Source of the DNA: Arcobacter ellisii
GTDB taxonomy: Bacteria > Campylobacterota > Campylobacteria > Campylobacterales > Arcobacteraceae
Length of the DNA stretch: 64,000 nucleotides
Assembly (NCBI RefSeq): GCF_003544915.1
Contig: NZ_CP032097.1
Coordinates: 2,108,001 to 2,172,000, forward strand
Reading direction: 5' to 3'
The position numbers and the translations under genes were made by a program. Shown piece by piece: positions 27,026 to 39,621 of this stretch; position 1 is the stretch's first letter; each line of letters begins with the position of its first letter. A model generated the notes under the pieces. That model did not search any database and was not told the DNA's origin. It saw nothing but the letters and a program-made list of their open reading frames with translations.

Positions 27026-27835
27026 ATGAGCATTATTAAAAACGATTTTGAAAAAATGAACATCACAAAAATCAAAAAATCAAAAAATCAAAAAAAACTA
27101 ACAGTTATTACAGCTTATGATGCACTTTTTGCAAAACTGTTTGAAGAAATTGCAGATATGATACTTGTAGGAGATAGTCTTAATATGAGTTTTGCAGGTC
27201 GTCTAGACACTCTTTCAACAACTTTAGAGCAGATGATTTATCATACAAATGCTGTTTGTACTGGTGCGCCAAAGGCTTTTGTAATTTTAGATATGCCTTT
27301 TGGAACTTACATAAATAAAGATGAAGCTTTAAAAAATGCTATTGAAGTTTATAGACAAACAAATGCTGCAGCTATTAAAATAGAAGGTGGAGAAGATAGA
27401 GCTGATATTATCAAACATTTAACTTCAAACTCTATTGCTGTTATGGGTCATATTGGACTAATGCCTCAATATGTAAGAAGTGAAGGTGGATACAAAGTAA
27501 GAGGAAAAACAAAAGAGGATGAAGAACAGCTTATTCGTGATGCAATTGCAGTTGAAAAAGCTGGAGCTTTTGCTATTGTTGTAGAAGGAGTTATGAGTAA
27601 TGTTGCAGAAAAAATTACTCAAGCTGTAAATATTCCAATAATTGGAATTGGTGCTGGAAATGTAACTGATGGCCAAGTTTTAGTTTGGTCAGATATGTTA
27701 GGATTTTTTGAAGAGTTTAAACCAAAATTTGTAAGACACTATCTAAATGGTGCTGAACTTGTAAAAGAAGCTGTAAATCAATATAGAAGTGATGTACAAG
27801 ACTCTACTTTCCCTTCAAAAGAGGAAGAGTATTAA
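27026..27835 (+). CDS. panB: 3-methyl-2-oxobutanoate hydroxymethyltransferase
   Basis: The first enzyme of pantothenate synthesis, 269 residues. [42 protein letters not shown] and GHIGLMPQ are the ordered family motifs. The N-terminus is extended by a Lys-rich run ([12 protein letters not shown]) encoded by a tandem TCAAAAAA-like repeat. AGGAAAAAAA precedes the ATG. The stop overlaps the ruvB start (TAATG). Confidence 0.95.
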   Translation: MSIIKNDFEKMNITKIKKSKNQKKLTVITAYDALFAKLFEEIADMILVGDSLNMSFAGRLDTLSTTLEQMIYHTNAVCTGAPKAFVILDMPFGTYINKDEALKNAIEVYRQTNAAAIKIEGGEDRADIIKHLTSNSIAVMGHIGLMPQYVRSEGGYKVRGKTKEDEEQLIRDAIAVEKAGAFAIVVEGVMSNVAEKITQAVNIPIIGIGAGNVTDGQVLVWSDMLGFFEEFKPKFVRHYLNGAELVKEAVNQYRSDVQDSTFPSKEEEY

Positions 27836-28872
27836 TGGAGCGATTAGTTGAAGTAGAATCTGTATCTTTTGAAGAAGATAATAATGAAATAAGTCTAAGA
27901 CCTTCAAATTGGGATGATTATATAGGACAAGAAAAAATCAAAAAAAATTTAAGAGTTTTTATTGATGCTTCAAAAAAAAGAAAAGAAGCCCTTGACCATA
28001 TTCTATTTTATGGACCTCCTGGACTTGGAAAAACTACTTTATCATATCTTATTTCAAATGAGATGAATACAAATATAAAAGTAACAGCAGGTCCTATGAT
28101 AGAAAAAAGTGGGGATTTAGCTGCAATTTTAACAAATCTTGAAGAAGGAGATATTTTATTTATTGATGAAATTCATAGACTCTCTCCAGCTGTTGAAGAG
28201 ATTTTATACCCAGCGATGGAAGATTATAGATTAGATATCATAATTGGTTCAGGACCAGCTGCTCAAACTGTAAAAATAGATTTACCAAGATTTACTCTCA
28301 TTGGAGCAACTACACGTGCTGGAATGCTTTCAAATCCTTTAAGAGAGAGATTTGGTATGCACTTTAGAATGCAGTTTTATACACATGAAGAGTTAGCAAA
28401 AATTATTCAAAAAGCTGCCATTAAACTTGGTAAAAGTTGTGAAGATGATGCTGCTTTAGAAATTTCAAAAAGAAGTCGAGGAACACCAAGGGTTGCATTA
28501 AGATTACTAAGACGTGTTAGAGATTTCTCTGAAGTTGAAAATGAAAAATATATTCATATGAAAAGATGTCAATACGCTTTAGATGAATTAGGTGTAAATG
28601 AAAGTGGATTTGATGAGATGGATATAAATCTACTTGAATTACTAATTTCAAATAGAGGAAAACCAATGGGATTATCAACTATTGCAGCAGCTCTTAGTGA
28701 AGATGAAGGAACAATTGAAGATGCAATTGAGCCTTATTTACTTGCAAATGGTTATATTGAAAGAACAGCACGAGGAAGAGTTGCAAGTGTTAAAACCTAT
28801 GAAATGTTTAGGCTTTCATATCCTGGAAGTTTAAAATTAGATGATGATGTAAAACAAGGTAAATTATTTTGA
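27835..28872 (+). CDS. ruvB: Holliday junction DNA helicase RuvB
   Basis: A 345-residue AAA+ motor that drives branch migration with RuvA. Walker A is [11 protein letters not shown], Walker [10 protein letters not shown], and sensor 1 [18 protein letters not shown] includes the arginine finger region. The C-terminal winged helix includes TARGRVAS. The first base overlaps the panB stop (TAATG), and its stop overlaps the next gene by 4 bases. Confidence 0.97.
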   Translation: MERLVEVESVSFEEDNNEISLRPSNWDDYIGQEKIKKNLRVFIDASKKRKEALDHILFYGPPGLGKTTLSYLISNEMNTNIKVTAGPMIEKSGDLAAILTNLEEGDILFIDEIHRLSPAVEEILYPAMEDYRLDIIIGSGPAAQTVKIDLPRFTLIGATTRAGMLSNPLRERFGMHFRMQFYTHEELAKIIQKAAIKLGKSCEDDAALEISKRSRGTPRVALRLLRRVRDFSEVENEKYIHMKRCQYALDELGVNESGFDEMDINLLELLISNRGKPMGLSTIAAALSEDEGTIEDAIEPYLLANGYIERTARGRVASVKTYEMFRLSYPGSLKLDDDVKQGKLF

Positions 28873-29921
28873 AAGCAGCCTATTTTATAATTGCAATTGC
28901 AATTGTTATGATTTTTTTTATGGTGGAACTGTTTAATCCCTTTCTAAAAGCAATACTTGTATCAATACTATTAACTGTAGCAACAAGTTCTTTAACACAT
29001 TTTTTAGAAAAAAAATCAAGAAGTAGAATAGCTGCAACATCATTTATTACAATTGCCCTTGCTGCTCTATTTTTCATTCCTATTTTATATTGTATTTTCT
29101 CATTTATCAATTTTTTTAATCAAGTTGACCAAGAATTATTAGTAAAAAATCTAGATGATATAAAAACTTTTATACAAGAAAAATCTGTAAATCTAACTTT
29201 TCTAAATAACATTTTAGATAATCTTAGTTCAAAAATTGATGTAGGAAAAACGGTACAAGATATATTTGCAATTAGTGCTTATTTAGGGAAAAACTCTGCT
29301 AAATTTATGATTGACATGGTTATGATTTTAATATTTTTCTTCTTTTTTACTCTTTACTCAACACCTCTTTTAACTTTTATAAAAGAGTTATTACCAATTA
29401 AAAAAGAGGATTCTGTAATATTATTTAGTGAATCATCAAATGTAATGACTGTAGTTTTATACTCTATTTTAGTTACTGCAATATTTGAAGGTTTTTTATT
29501 TGGTTTTTTCTTAACATTTTTTAATTATGATGGATTACTATTTGGAGTTTTATATGGATTTGCATCATTAATTCCAGTTATTGGTGGAGTAATAATGTGG
29601 CTTCCAATAGTGATTTATGAAGCAACAACAAATTCAATAACAAATGCTTTGATTATTGCAATCTATTCTATAGTTGTAATTTCAATATTTGCAGATACCT
29701 TTGTAAAACCAATGATAATAAAATATATAAATAAAAAAGTAGTAAAAACTCCAACAAGTGTAAATGAACTTTTAATATTCTTCTCTATTGTTGCTGGACT
29801 TTCAACATTTGGTTTTTGGGGAATGATTATAGGACCAGCTATGGTGACTTTTTTTATTTCAATAATGCATTTACTGAAAAAATACTCTGATGATTTTAAA
29901 GAAAATGTATCTTATGACTAA
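28869..29921 (+). CDS. AI-2E family (PerM/YdiK-like) transporter
   Basis: 350 residues with about seven or eight hydrophobic segments and the family's central region ([23 protein letters not shown]) plus the C-terminal pair near [12 protein letters not shown] and [21 protein letters not shown]. The start is TTG at 28869, overlapping the ruvB stop. Despite the family name, most members have unknown substrates. The end of the gene forms half of a strong hairpin. Confidence 0.87.
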   Translation: MKAAYFIIAIAIVMIFFMVELFNPFLKAILVSILLTVATSSLTHFLEKKSRSRIAATSFITIALAALFFIPILYCIFSFINFFNQVDQELLVKNLDDIKTFIQEKSVNLTFLNNILDNLSSKIDVGKTVQDIFAISAYLGKNSAKFMIDMVMILIFFFFFTLYSTPLLTFIKELLPIKKEDSVILFSESSNVMTVVLYSILVTAIFEGFLFGFFLTFFNYDGLLFGVLYGFASLIPVIGGVIMWLPIVIYEATTNSITNALIIAIYSIVVISIFADTFVKPMIIKYINKKVVKTPTSVNELLIFFSIVAGLSTFGFWGMIIGPAMVTFFISIMHLLKKYSDDFKENVSYD

Positions 29922-29935
29922 GATACATTTTCTTT
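29898..29935. terminator. Strong bidirectional terminator after the AI-2E family gene
   Basis: A perfect 17-bp stem with loop TGAC (arms 29898-29914 and 29919-29935). The left arm is made from the last codons of the transporter gene and the arms end in TTTCTTT/AAAGAAA, so it can serve the converging gene too. Confidence 0.75.
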
Positions 29936-29940
29936 AAAGA

Positions 29941-30687
29941 TTAATTATCTCCACTCTCTCTTTCTCCACCATAAGAAGAAATCCCATAATCTAGGTTAGC
30001 AACTGATTTAAAACCTAAATCAAGCATTATTCTTTGGCAATATGCACTTCTACTTCCACTATGACAATAAACAATAACAGGAATATCTTTTTGATTATTG
30101 ATTCTTTCTAAAGCGTGATAAAATGATGTAGTTGGTATTAAATAATCTGTTCCTTTAATTCTTGTTCCAACCCACTCCATCCATTCTCTTGTATCAACTA
30201 AGTTAAAATCAACAAATCCTAAATCTCTTGCTTCAAGTAATGATTCAAGTTCTAAAGAATTTATTTCTTCTTTAGTTAATAAATTAGCACACTCCTCTTT
30301 TGTTAAACCTCTAGAATGTGTTGCTATTGCATCGTGTACATCAATTTGTTTTTTAATTTCATTTGCTTTTTGTTCTGTACAAAAAATTCCACAGTGACAT
30401 GAACCTTTTGATGGTATTTCATTTGTTAATGCAGGAGTACAAGGACAAAGTCTATTATCACTATTTTCTTGTTCAGCTGGAGTATTTCCAATAACCATAA
30501 AACATGGGCAAAATCTTTTTCCATAGATTAACTTGTTTCTAGTTAATCCCATTTGAATAGATTCATTAACTTCATCATCAGGATTATAAACTAATCCATG
30601 TTCATCTAAAACCTTATTTGTAAATTGTTTTGTTAATTCAAGTTCTGTTTGAAATTCATCACTATTTATATCTATTTTTCTAATCAT
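29941..30687 (-). CDS. Ferredoxin-thioredoxin reductase catalytic-chain-like domain fused to rhodanese
   Basis: 248 residues in two domains. Residues about 10-115 resemble the FTR catalytic (beta) chain, with Cys60-Pro-Cys62, Cys81-Pro-Cys83, Cys97-His-Cys99 and Cys103. This order of CPC, CPC and CHC binds the [4Fe-4S] cluster and redox disulphide in FTR. Spacings (18 and 13 residues) are longer than the classic 16 and 8. Residues about 140-245 are a rhodanese domain with the active Cys208 in YCHSGSRS. A role in thiol/sulfur transfer is inferred. No FTR variable chain is nearby. Confidence 0.85.
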   Translation of the reverse strand: MIRKIDINSDEFQTELELTKQFTNKVLDEHGLVYNPDDEVNESIQMGLTRNKLIYGKRFCPCFMVIGNTPAEQENSDNRLCPCTPALTNEIPSKGSCHCGIFCTEQKANEIKKQIDVHDAIATHSRGLTKEECANLLTKEEINSLELESLLEARDLGFVDFNLVDTREWMEWVGTRIKGTDYLIPTTSFYHALERINNQKDIPVIVYCHSGSRSAYCQRIMLDLGFKSVANLDYGISSYGGERESGDN

Positions 30688-30778
30688 AAATTATCCTAAT
30701 ATTTTAAAGTTTGTAATAGTAATATAATTTATATTAATATTTGTATTCAATGCAAGAATTGATATTTATATAATAAAT

Positions 30779-30997
30779 TCATTTATCAATCATAGATAAA
30801 TACAGTTTTTCAACTTTCTCTCTTGCCCAGGGAGTTTTTCTAAGAAATTTTAAAGAAGATTTAACGCTAGGGTCATAATTGAAACAATTAATATTAATTC
30901 TTCTACCTAATTCATCCCAGCCATAGTAGTCAACTAAAGAATTTATTATCATTTCTAATTTTATTCCATGTAATGGATTATTTGGATTATTATTCAA
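30779..30997 (-). CDS. VF530-family (DUF2132) protein
   Basis: About 72 residues matching the VF530 DNA-binding family from [21 protein letters not shown] through [20 protein letters not shown] to [11 protein letters not shown]. The start TTG at 30997 is chosen because TTAGGA precedes it by six bases and the domain begins there. The open frame upstream to 31096 is hydrophobic and unrelated to the family, so it is not coding. It lies just downstream of the rRNA operon terminator. Confidence 0.85.
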   Translation of the reverse strand: MNNNPNNPLHGIKLEMIINSLVDYYGWDELGRRININCFNYDPSVKSSLKFLRKTPWAREKVEKLYLSMIDK

Positions 30998-31075
30998 TTT
31001 TATTCCTAATTTTTGATAATTATAACATATAAGAAGTAATACAAAGTAATGTGAAATGAAGAGAAAAAGGCAGGC

Positions 31076-31127
31076 GAAAAAAAAGGCTCTTATCATAACC
31101 CAGAAATACTGAGAAAAGATAAAAGCC
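31076..31127 (-). terminator. rRNA operon terminator
   Basis: On the minus strand GGCTTTTATC (31118-31127) pairs with GATAAGAGCC (31085-31094), and an eight-T tail follows (31077-31084). The stem encloses a smaller hairpin. It lies about 17 bases after 5S rRNA. Confidence 0.8.
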
Positions 31128-31144
31128 TGAATAAAAACTCAAGA

Positions 31145-31260
31145 GCTGGCAGCGGCCTACGTTTCCACCAGGGGACCCGGCAGTATTATCGGCGATGAAG
31201 TGCTTGACTTCCAGGTTCGGAATGGGACTGGGTATTTCCACTTCTCTATAGCCACCAGCA
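31145..31260 (-). rRNA. rrf: 5S ribosomal RNA
   Basis: Minus-strand sequence beginning GCTGGTGGC and ending GCCGCTGCCAGC. The ends pair and the inner sequence has the standard CCCATTCCGAACCTGG segment. Ends are approximate by a few bases. Confidence 0.93.
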
Positions 31261-31324
31261 AAGTTGAGTATTAAATCTAAAAAAAATAAACTTAATACTC
31301 AACTCGTAAGGAGTTAAGAAAAAA

Positions 31325-31351
31325 TAATGTTAAAGTCTTTCACAATTTTTG
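31325..31351. repeat. Right arm of the 23S processing stem (between 23S and 5S)
   Basis: ATAATGTTAAAGTCTTT (31325-31341) is the exact reverse complement of 34518-34534, and AATTTTT (31345-31351) pairs with 34511-34517 after a 3-base bulge. This forms a long stem enclosing pre-23S, the usual RNase III substrate. Confidence 0.8.
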
Positions 31352-31397
31352 TCTATCAAATATATAAGATATACATTTAATAAGATAGTAAACCAAA

Positions 31398-34313
<2,916 letters not shown>

Positions 34314-34635
34314 TTAATAAATAGAGTTAAACTCTATCGCATTTTTGATAATATTCTTTGGCTACTATCTTATTAAACATATTATTTAAAATATATCCAA
34401 TAAAATAATGTTGTGTTCTATCTAATTTCTTAGATATGAAATTTTTTTTGTTTTAAATTATTTAATCTATATAAAAATCTCTTTTTATATCTATTATTTA
34501 ATTCTTACGAAAAAATTAAAGACTTTAACATTATATTTTTAAATATCGTTTTGATTTTGAAAATCAAATATAAATTCAATCTCTTATTGAACTTATATTT
34601 AACTTCTTAAATCTGATGAACTTATTAGTTATAGG
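34314..34635. other. 16S-23S spacer part between 23S and tRNA-Ala
   Basis: About 320 A+T-rich bases with no gene. It holds the left arm of the 23S processing stem (34511-34534). Nothing else is recognised. Confidence 0.6.
34511..34534. repeat. Left arm of the 23S processing stem
   Basis: AAAGACTTTAACATTAT (34518-34534) plus AAAAATT (34511-34517) pair with 31325-31351 on the other side of 23S. Confidence 0.8.
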
Positions 34636-34711
34636 TGGTGGAGAATAGCGGGATCGAACCGCTGACCTCCTGCGTGCAAAGCAGGCGCTCTCCCAGCTGA
34701 GCTAATTCCCC
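34636..34711 (-). tRNA. tRNA-Ala (anticodon TGC)
   Basis: A 76-base tRNA on the minus strand, starting GGGGAATTAGCTCAGC, with anticodon loop around TTTGCAC (TGC) and an encoded CCA. It stands in the 16S-23S spacer as in many bacteria. Confidence 0.97.
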
Positions 34712-34742
34712 AACCTAAATTAATCTTTACTAGATTATTTAA

Positions 34743-34819
34743 TGGTGGGCCTATCAGGACTTGAACCTGAGACCTCACGATTATCAGTCGAGCGCTCTAG
34801 CCAGCTGAGCTATAGGCCC
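34743..34819 (-). tRNA. tRNA-Ile (anticodon GAT)
   Basis: A 77-base tRNA on the minus strand, GGGCCTATAGCTCAGC at the 5' end, loop CTGATAA with anticodon GAT, T-loop GTTCAAGTC and encoded CCA. It is the first tRNA of the spacer, before tRNA-Ala. Confidence 0.97.
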
Positions 34820-34837
34820 CTTTACTACCTATTTAAA

Positions 34838-34859
34838 TAATCTTTATAAACCGAATATA
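34838..34859. repeat. Arm of the 16S processing stem (3' side)
   Basis: Twenty-two bases (around CTTTATAAACCGAATATA) that are the exact reverse complement of 36584-36605 on the 5' side of 16S. The pair encloses the complete pre-16S. Confidence 0.8.
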
Positions 34860-34899
34860 AAATCTCTGGAAGTAAGAAACGAATCTTACTTCTCTCTCT

Positions 34900-36418
<1,519 letters not shown>

Positions 36419-36706
36419 TTATAGAGTTTTTGAAACTGACAAATTTTATAACTCTTCAATTACAAAATTATCACTCAAATTTTATAGACAAGTATTTGTT
36501 TTACCAAATTTTCTTGTTTTTATATTTTTTAACATTTATTCTTATTTTTAATCTAAATAAACATAGATTTTTTATAAGAGTTCTATATTCGGTTTATAAA
36601 GATTACTTTACAAACTTTCATTCATTTTTAAAGATCATTCCAGACTCGATTGAATCGTTTCTCTTCAAGCTTTTCGTTTGAAGCGTTCCAGTCAAATTGG
36701 ACGGGA
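36419..36706 (-). other. rRNA operon leader
   Basis: About 290 A+T-rich bases between the promoter and 16S. It holds the 5' arm of the 16S processing stem (36584-36605) and a small inverted repeat near 36665-36683 (CTTCAAGC...GTTTGAAG). No coding region is supported. Confidence 0.6.
36584..36605. repeat. Arm of the 16S processing stem (5' side)
   Basis: The exact reverse complement of 34838-34859 over 22 bases, located in the rRNA leader about 165 bases upstream of 16S. Confidence 0.8.
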
Positions 36707-36735
36707 ATTATAATAGATTTTTATTTACTTGTCAA
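36707..36735 (-). promoter_or_regulatory. Consensus promoter of the rRNA operon
   Basis: Minus strand TTGACA (36730-36735), a 17-base spacer and TATAAT (36707-36712), both perfect sigma-70 hexamers. A G/C-rich CCCGTCC follows the -10, like a stringent-response discriminator. Bases 36736-36860 upstream hold nothing recognised apart from A+T-rich sequence. Confidence 0.85.
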
Positions 36736-36860
36736 TACCTTACAGCTTAAATCTAGCTAAAATTTTTAAATTTATGCTTTTTACTATTCTTTTATTGCCT
36801 TTTTCTCTCCCATTTTCTCTTTTACTAGGTTTTTATTGCAACTATTATCGATTTTTACTC

Positions 36861-36909
36861 TTGACAAATGAATATTTATGTTCTATTACTACAGACTAAT
36901 TAGTCTGTA
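36861..36909 (+). promoter_or_regulatory. Promoter and palindromic TetR-type operator
   Basis: TTGACA (36861-36866), 17 bases, then TATTAC (36884-36889). Immediately after comes TACAGACTAATTAGTCTGTA (36890-36909), a perfect 20-bp palindrome over the expected transcription start, followed by AAGGAG and the first gene. The TetR-family gene is the third in the operon, so autorepression is likely. Confidence 0.8.
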
Positions 36910-36919
36910 AGGAGTTTTT

Positions 36920-37300
36920 ATGCCATTTATTAGAATATATATTGATAAGTCAATATCAAAAGAGAATAAAAAAGAGATATCAAATGCAATTCATAATAGT
37001 TTGATTGAAAGTTTTAATGTACCTATAAAAGATAAATTTCAAGTATTTATTGAGGTAGATAAAGAAGATTTAATTTTTCCAGTTGAATATTTAGGAAATA
37101 GTTATTCAAATATTCTATTTATTAATATAACTTGTAAAGAAGGTAGAACTAAAGAGCAAAAGAGAAAACTATATGAATTGTGTGCAAAAACTATTAGTGA
37201 AAAAACAAAAATTAAAAAAGATGATATTTTTATAACTATTATTGAAAATAATCAAGATAATTGGTCATTTGGTAATGGTATAGCACAATTAATGGAGTAA
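36920..37300 (+). CDS. Tautomerase-superfamily protein
   Basis: 126 residues beginning Met-Pro-Phe-Ile-Arg, so that removal of Met exposes the catalytic Pro1 of the 4-oxalocrotonate tautomerase superfamily. The length and the end NNQDNWSFGNGIAQL fit the malonate-semialdehyde-decarboxylase/cis-CaaD-like group of fused beta-alpha-beta units. The substrate is unknown. TAAGGAG precedes the ATG. The cupin gene starts 3 bases after its stop, and the operator upstream implies induction by a small ligand of the TetR protein. Confidence 0.85.
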   Translation: MPFIRIYIDKSISKENKKEISNAIHNSLIESFNVPIKDKFQVFIEVDKEDLIFPVEYLGNSYSNILFINITCKEGRTKEQKRKLYELCAKTISEKTKIKKDDIFITIIENNQDNWSFGNGIAQLME

Positions 37301-37303
37301 AAA

Positions 37304-37705
37304 ATGAATAAAGTAAAAAATATTTACAAAATACTAGATACAGCAAATGTTGATGAAAAAGTTGGTGTTAAATTAGCAAGAATCTGTGAAGGTGAAACTT
37401 TTAATTTATATGTATTAGAAATACCTGCTAAAAAAAGAGTTGGTGCTCATTATCATACTATTGGAAATGAAACTTATCAAATTATTCAAGGAAGTGGTTC
37501 TATGATGATAGGGAAAAAAGATAGTGATACTATTATATGGGATGAACCTAAAAATATGAATGAAGGTGAGTGTTTAAATATTAATGCAAATGAAATCCAC
37601 CAATTAATAAATCTTACAGATAAACCACTTATTTGTATAGTTGGATGTTCTAATTCTCATATTACAACAGATAGAATAATGACAAAAGGATATGAAAAAA
37701 TATAA
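37304..37705 (+). CDS. Small cupin-domain protein
   Basis: 133 residues forming one cupin barrel. The first motif is GAHYHTIGNETYQIIQGSG, with two His and Glu as likely metal ligands, and the second is GECLNINANEIHQLINLTDKPL. The role is unknown. It lies 3 bases after the tautomerase stop and overlaps the TetR gene by 14 bases, so it belongs to a small inducible operon, possibly for handling a reactive carbonyl or quinone compound (inference). Confidence 0.82.
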   Translation: MNKVKNIYKILDTANVDEKVGVKLARICEGETFNLYVLEIPAKKRVGAHYHTIGNETYQIIQGSGSMMIGKKDSDTIIWDEPKNMNEGECLNINANEIHQLINLTDKPLICIVGCSNSHITTDRIMTKGYEKI

Positions 37706-38264
37706 TATGAAAACATTAAGAGATAATTTATTAGACATTGCATATGAAGAGTTTTATACAAATGGATATAGTGCAACAGGATTAAATAAAATTTTAGAAA
37801 AAGCGAATGTTGCAAAAGGTGGTTTATATCATCATTTTAATTCAAAAAAAGATTTAGTTATTGCAATTATAAATGAAAGAATTTGTCCAAACTCTTTAAA
37901 AAAATATGCAAGTTTAGATGAAATAGAAGGTAATAAGTTAAATGCTTTACTTGATATACTAGAAAGTAGAAATGAAAACTTTGATAAAGGATGTCCTTTA
38001 GGAAATTTAATTTTGGAACTATCTAATATTGATGATGATATTTTGAAAGCTTTACAAAACTGCATTAACTCTTGGCAAAAAATATTTGAAAATGTAATTC
38101 TTGAAGCTATAAAAAATAAAGAAATAAAAGATATATCTGCATATGATACATCACTATTAATCATTTCAACTATTCAAGGTGGATTGTTATTGTCAAAACT
38201 ATCAAAATCAGATATTGAATATAAGAAGTGTATAAAAATGTTAAAAGATATTTTAATTAAATAA
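37692..38264 (+). CDS. TetR-family transcriptional regulator
   Basis: 190 residues. The N-terminal helix-turn-helix (about 7-55) has GYSATGLNKILEKANVAKGGLYHHFNSKKDLV, a classical TetR signature. The ligand domain contains GCPLGNLILELS, where the cysteine occupies a place used for electrophile sensing in some relatives such as NemR. AAAAGGA lies only one base before this ATG, so the second ATG at 37707 is possible. The gene ends 2 bases from the converging tRNA-Asn cluster. It probably binds the palindrome at 36890-36909. Confidence 0.88.
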   Translation: MKKYNMKTLRDNLLDIAYEEFYTNGYSATGLNKILEKANVAKGGLYHHFNSKKDLVIAIINERICPNSLKKYASLDEIEGNKLNALLDILESRNENFDKGCPLGNLILELSNIDDDILKALQNCINSWQKIFENVILEAIKNKEIKDISAYDTSLLIISTIQGGLLLSKLSKSDIEYKKCIKMLKDILIK

Positions 38265-38266
38265 AA

Positions 38267-38341
38267 TGGCTCCGGCACCTGGATTCGAACCAGGGACCAA
38301 ATGATTAACAGTCATCTACTCTACCGCTGAGCTATGCCGGA
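38267..38341 (-). tRNA. tRNA-Asn (GTT), copy 3 of the array
   Basis: A 75-base tRNA on the minus strand, TCCGGCATAGCTCAGC at the 5' end, anticodon GTT and encoded CCA. Identical to the copies at 38379-38453 and 38487-38561 and last in transcription order. Confidence 0.97.
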
Positions 38342-38378
38342 ATTTGATTTTTATTTATTGTAAGTTTTAATTTATAAA

Positions 38379-38453
38379 TGGCTCCGGCACCTGGATTCGA
38401 ACCAGGGACCAAATGATTAACAGTCATCTACTCTACCGCTGAGCTATGCCGGA
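38379..38453 (-). tRNA. tRNA-Asn (GTT), copy 2 of the array
   Basis: Identical in sequence to its neighbours; separated by 37 bases from copy 3 and 33 bases from copy 1. Confidence 0.97.
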
Positions 38454-38486
38454 ATCTATAAATTATAAGTATCAAAGTCAAAGTAA

Positions 38487-38561
38487 TGGCTCCGGCACCT
38501 GGATTCGAACCAGGGACCAAATGATTAACAGTCATCTACTCTACCGCTGAGCTATGCCGGA
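38487..38561 (-). tRNA. tRNA-Asn (GTT), copy 1 of the array
   Basis: First in transcription order, 29 bases downstream of the -10 element at 38591-38596. Identical to the other two copies including CCA. Confidence 0.97.
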
Positions 38562-38590
38562 ATTTATGACTTTAACTTTAATGGGGTGGA

Positions 38591-38619
38591 ATTATAGTAA
38601 AAAAAGTTTTTATTGTCAA
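38591..38619 (-). promoter_or_regulatory. Consensus promoter of the tRNA-Asn array
   Basis: Minus strand TTGACA (38614-38619), 17-base spacer, TATAAT (38591-38596). It starts 8 bases after the stop of the radical SAM gene, so the array has its own promoter. Confidence 0.8.
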
Positions 38620-38626
38620 GACTTTT

Positions 38627-39544
38627 TCATACATTTTTGTAAAAATCGACTCCACTACTATTTACAATTGATATTTTCTTTTCTTCTAAAAGTTTTAACA
38701 AAATATCTTTTGATTTATCATCAAACATATTTTCTATATCTTCTTTTGTAAGAGGTCTTCTTTTTAACATAAAAAGTACTTCATCTTCACTATAAGTTTG
38801 AATCAATTTTGGTCTATTTTTAAAAACTATATTTACATTTATATTTTCAAATCTATTTGCAACTTTTTCTAAAAATTCATAACTAACTGGATTCACTTTA
38901 TATGCAGGTGGCCTATCAATAGTTCCAATATCAACTCTTTTAGGATTAATTTGTTTTACAGCATTAAACAATAACTCTATTTCTTCATCTTTATCATTTA
39001 CATCTTTAACAAATAAAATTTCTAAAACAAAATTTTTTGTAGTTTTTTGTGAGAATTCAATCATTGAAGGAACTATTTTTTCAATTTCTACACTTTTATT
39101 TTGTCTATCAAGTTTTTTAAAACATTTTTCACTTACACAATCTAAAGATAATTTAACTATATCAATTTTTAATAAAACATTAAAAATCTCTTTTTTATAA
39201 ATTGTACTTCCATTTGATAAAATCAAAGTTTTTGTTTCACCTTTTATTTTATTAATTTCTTCAACTAAATCATTTAATTTGGGATATAAAGTTGGTTCAC
39301 CATTACATGTTATTGTAATCACATCAATTTTTGGATGTTTTTTAAAACTATCTTTTATTGCACTTATAATTTCTTCAACACTTGGAAATATATCCATTTT
39401 TTCAATAGTTTTAGCTGATTCTAATTCACAATATAAACAATCAAAATTACACTGTTTCTTTGATGGCGATAAATCAATACCTAATGATATTCCAAATCTT
39501 CTTGAAGGAATTGGTCCAAAAATAATAGAATTTGAATAAGACAA
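38627..39544 (-). CDS. Radical SAM protein
   Basis: 305 residues. The cluster motif is QCNFDCLYCE (Cys32, Cys36, Cys39), binding the [4Fe-4S] that cleaves S-adenosylmethionine. The N-terminus GPIPSRRFGISLGIDLSP is typical of the Fe-S oxidoreductase group often called YfkA/MJ0683-like. VITITCNGEPTLYPKL resembles the SAM-binding GGEP motif. The C-terminal part has a helical domain (DEVLFMLKRRPLTKEDIE). The substrate is not known. Confidence 0.85.
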   Translation of the reverse strand: MSYSNSIIFGPIPSRRFGISLGIDLSPSKKQCNFDCLYCELESAKTIEKMDIFPSVEEIISAIKDSFKKHPKIDVITITCNGEPTLYPKLNDLVEEINKIKGETKTLILSNGSTIYKKEIFNVLLKIDIVKLSLDCVSEKCFKKLDRQNKSVEIEKIVPSMIEFSQKTTKNFVLEILFVKDVNDKDEEIELLFNAVKQINPKRVDIGTIDRPPAYKVNPVSYEFLEKVANRFENINVNIVFKNRPKLIQTYSEDEVLFMLKRRPLTKEDIENMFDDKSKDILLKLLEEKKISIVNSSGVDFYKNV

Positions 39545-39561
39545 AATAAAAATCCTTTTAA

Positions 39562-39594
39562 ATAAAAAAAGAGAAGCTAAATAGCTTCTCTTTT
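39562..39594 (-). terminator. Terminator after hemE
   Basis: Minus strand stem AAAAGAGAAGCTA/TAGCTTCTCTTTT with a two-base spacer and a T-run, 27 bases after the hemE stop and before the radical SAM gene. Confidence 0.8.
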
Positions 39595-39621
39595 ATAATA
39601 ATTTTCTAAAACAAATTTGTT

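Noticed and set aside
27060-27100. Short tandem TCAAAAAA-like repeat in panB as a phase-variation tract
   Set aside because: Units are imperfect and within a full-length frame; nothing indicates variable length.
30998-31096. N-terminal extension of the VF530-like gene
   Set aside because: Hydrophobic stretch unlike the family, overlapping the rRNA terminator; the TTG at 30997 has AGGA upstream.
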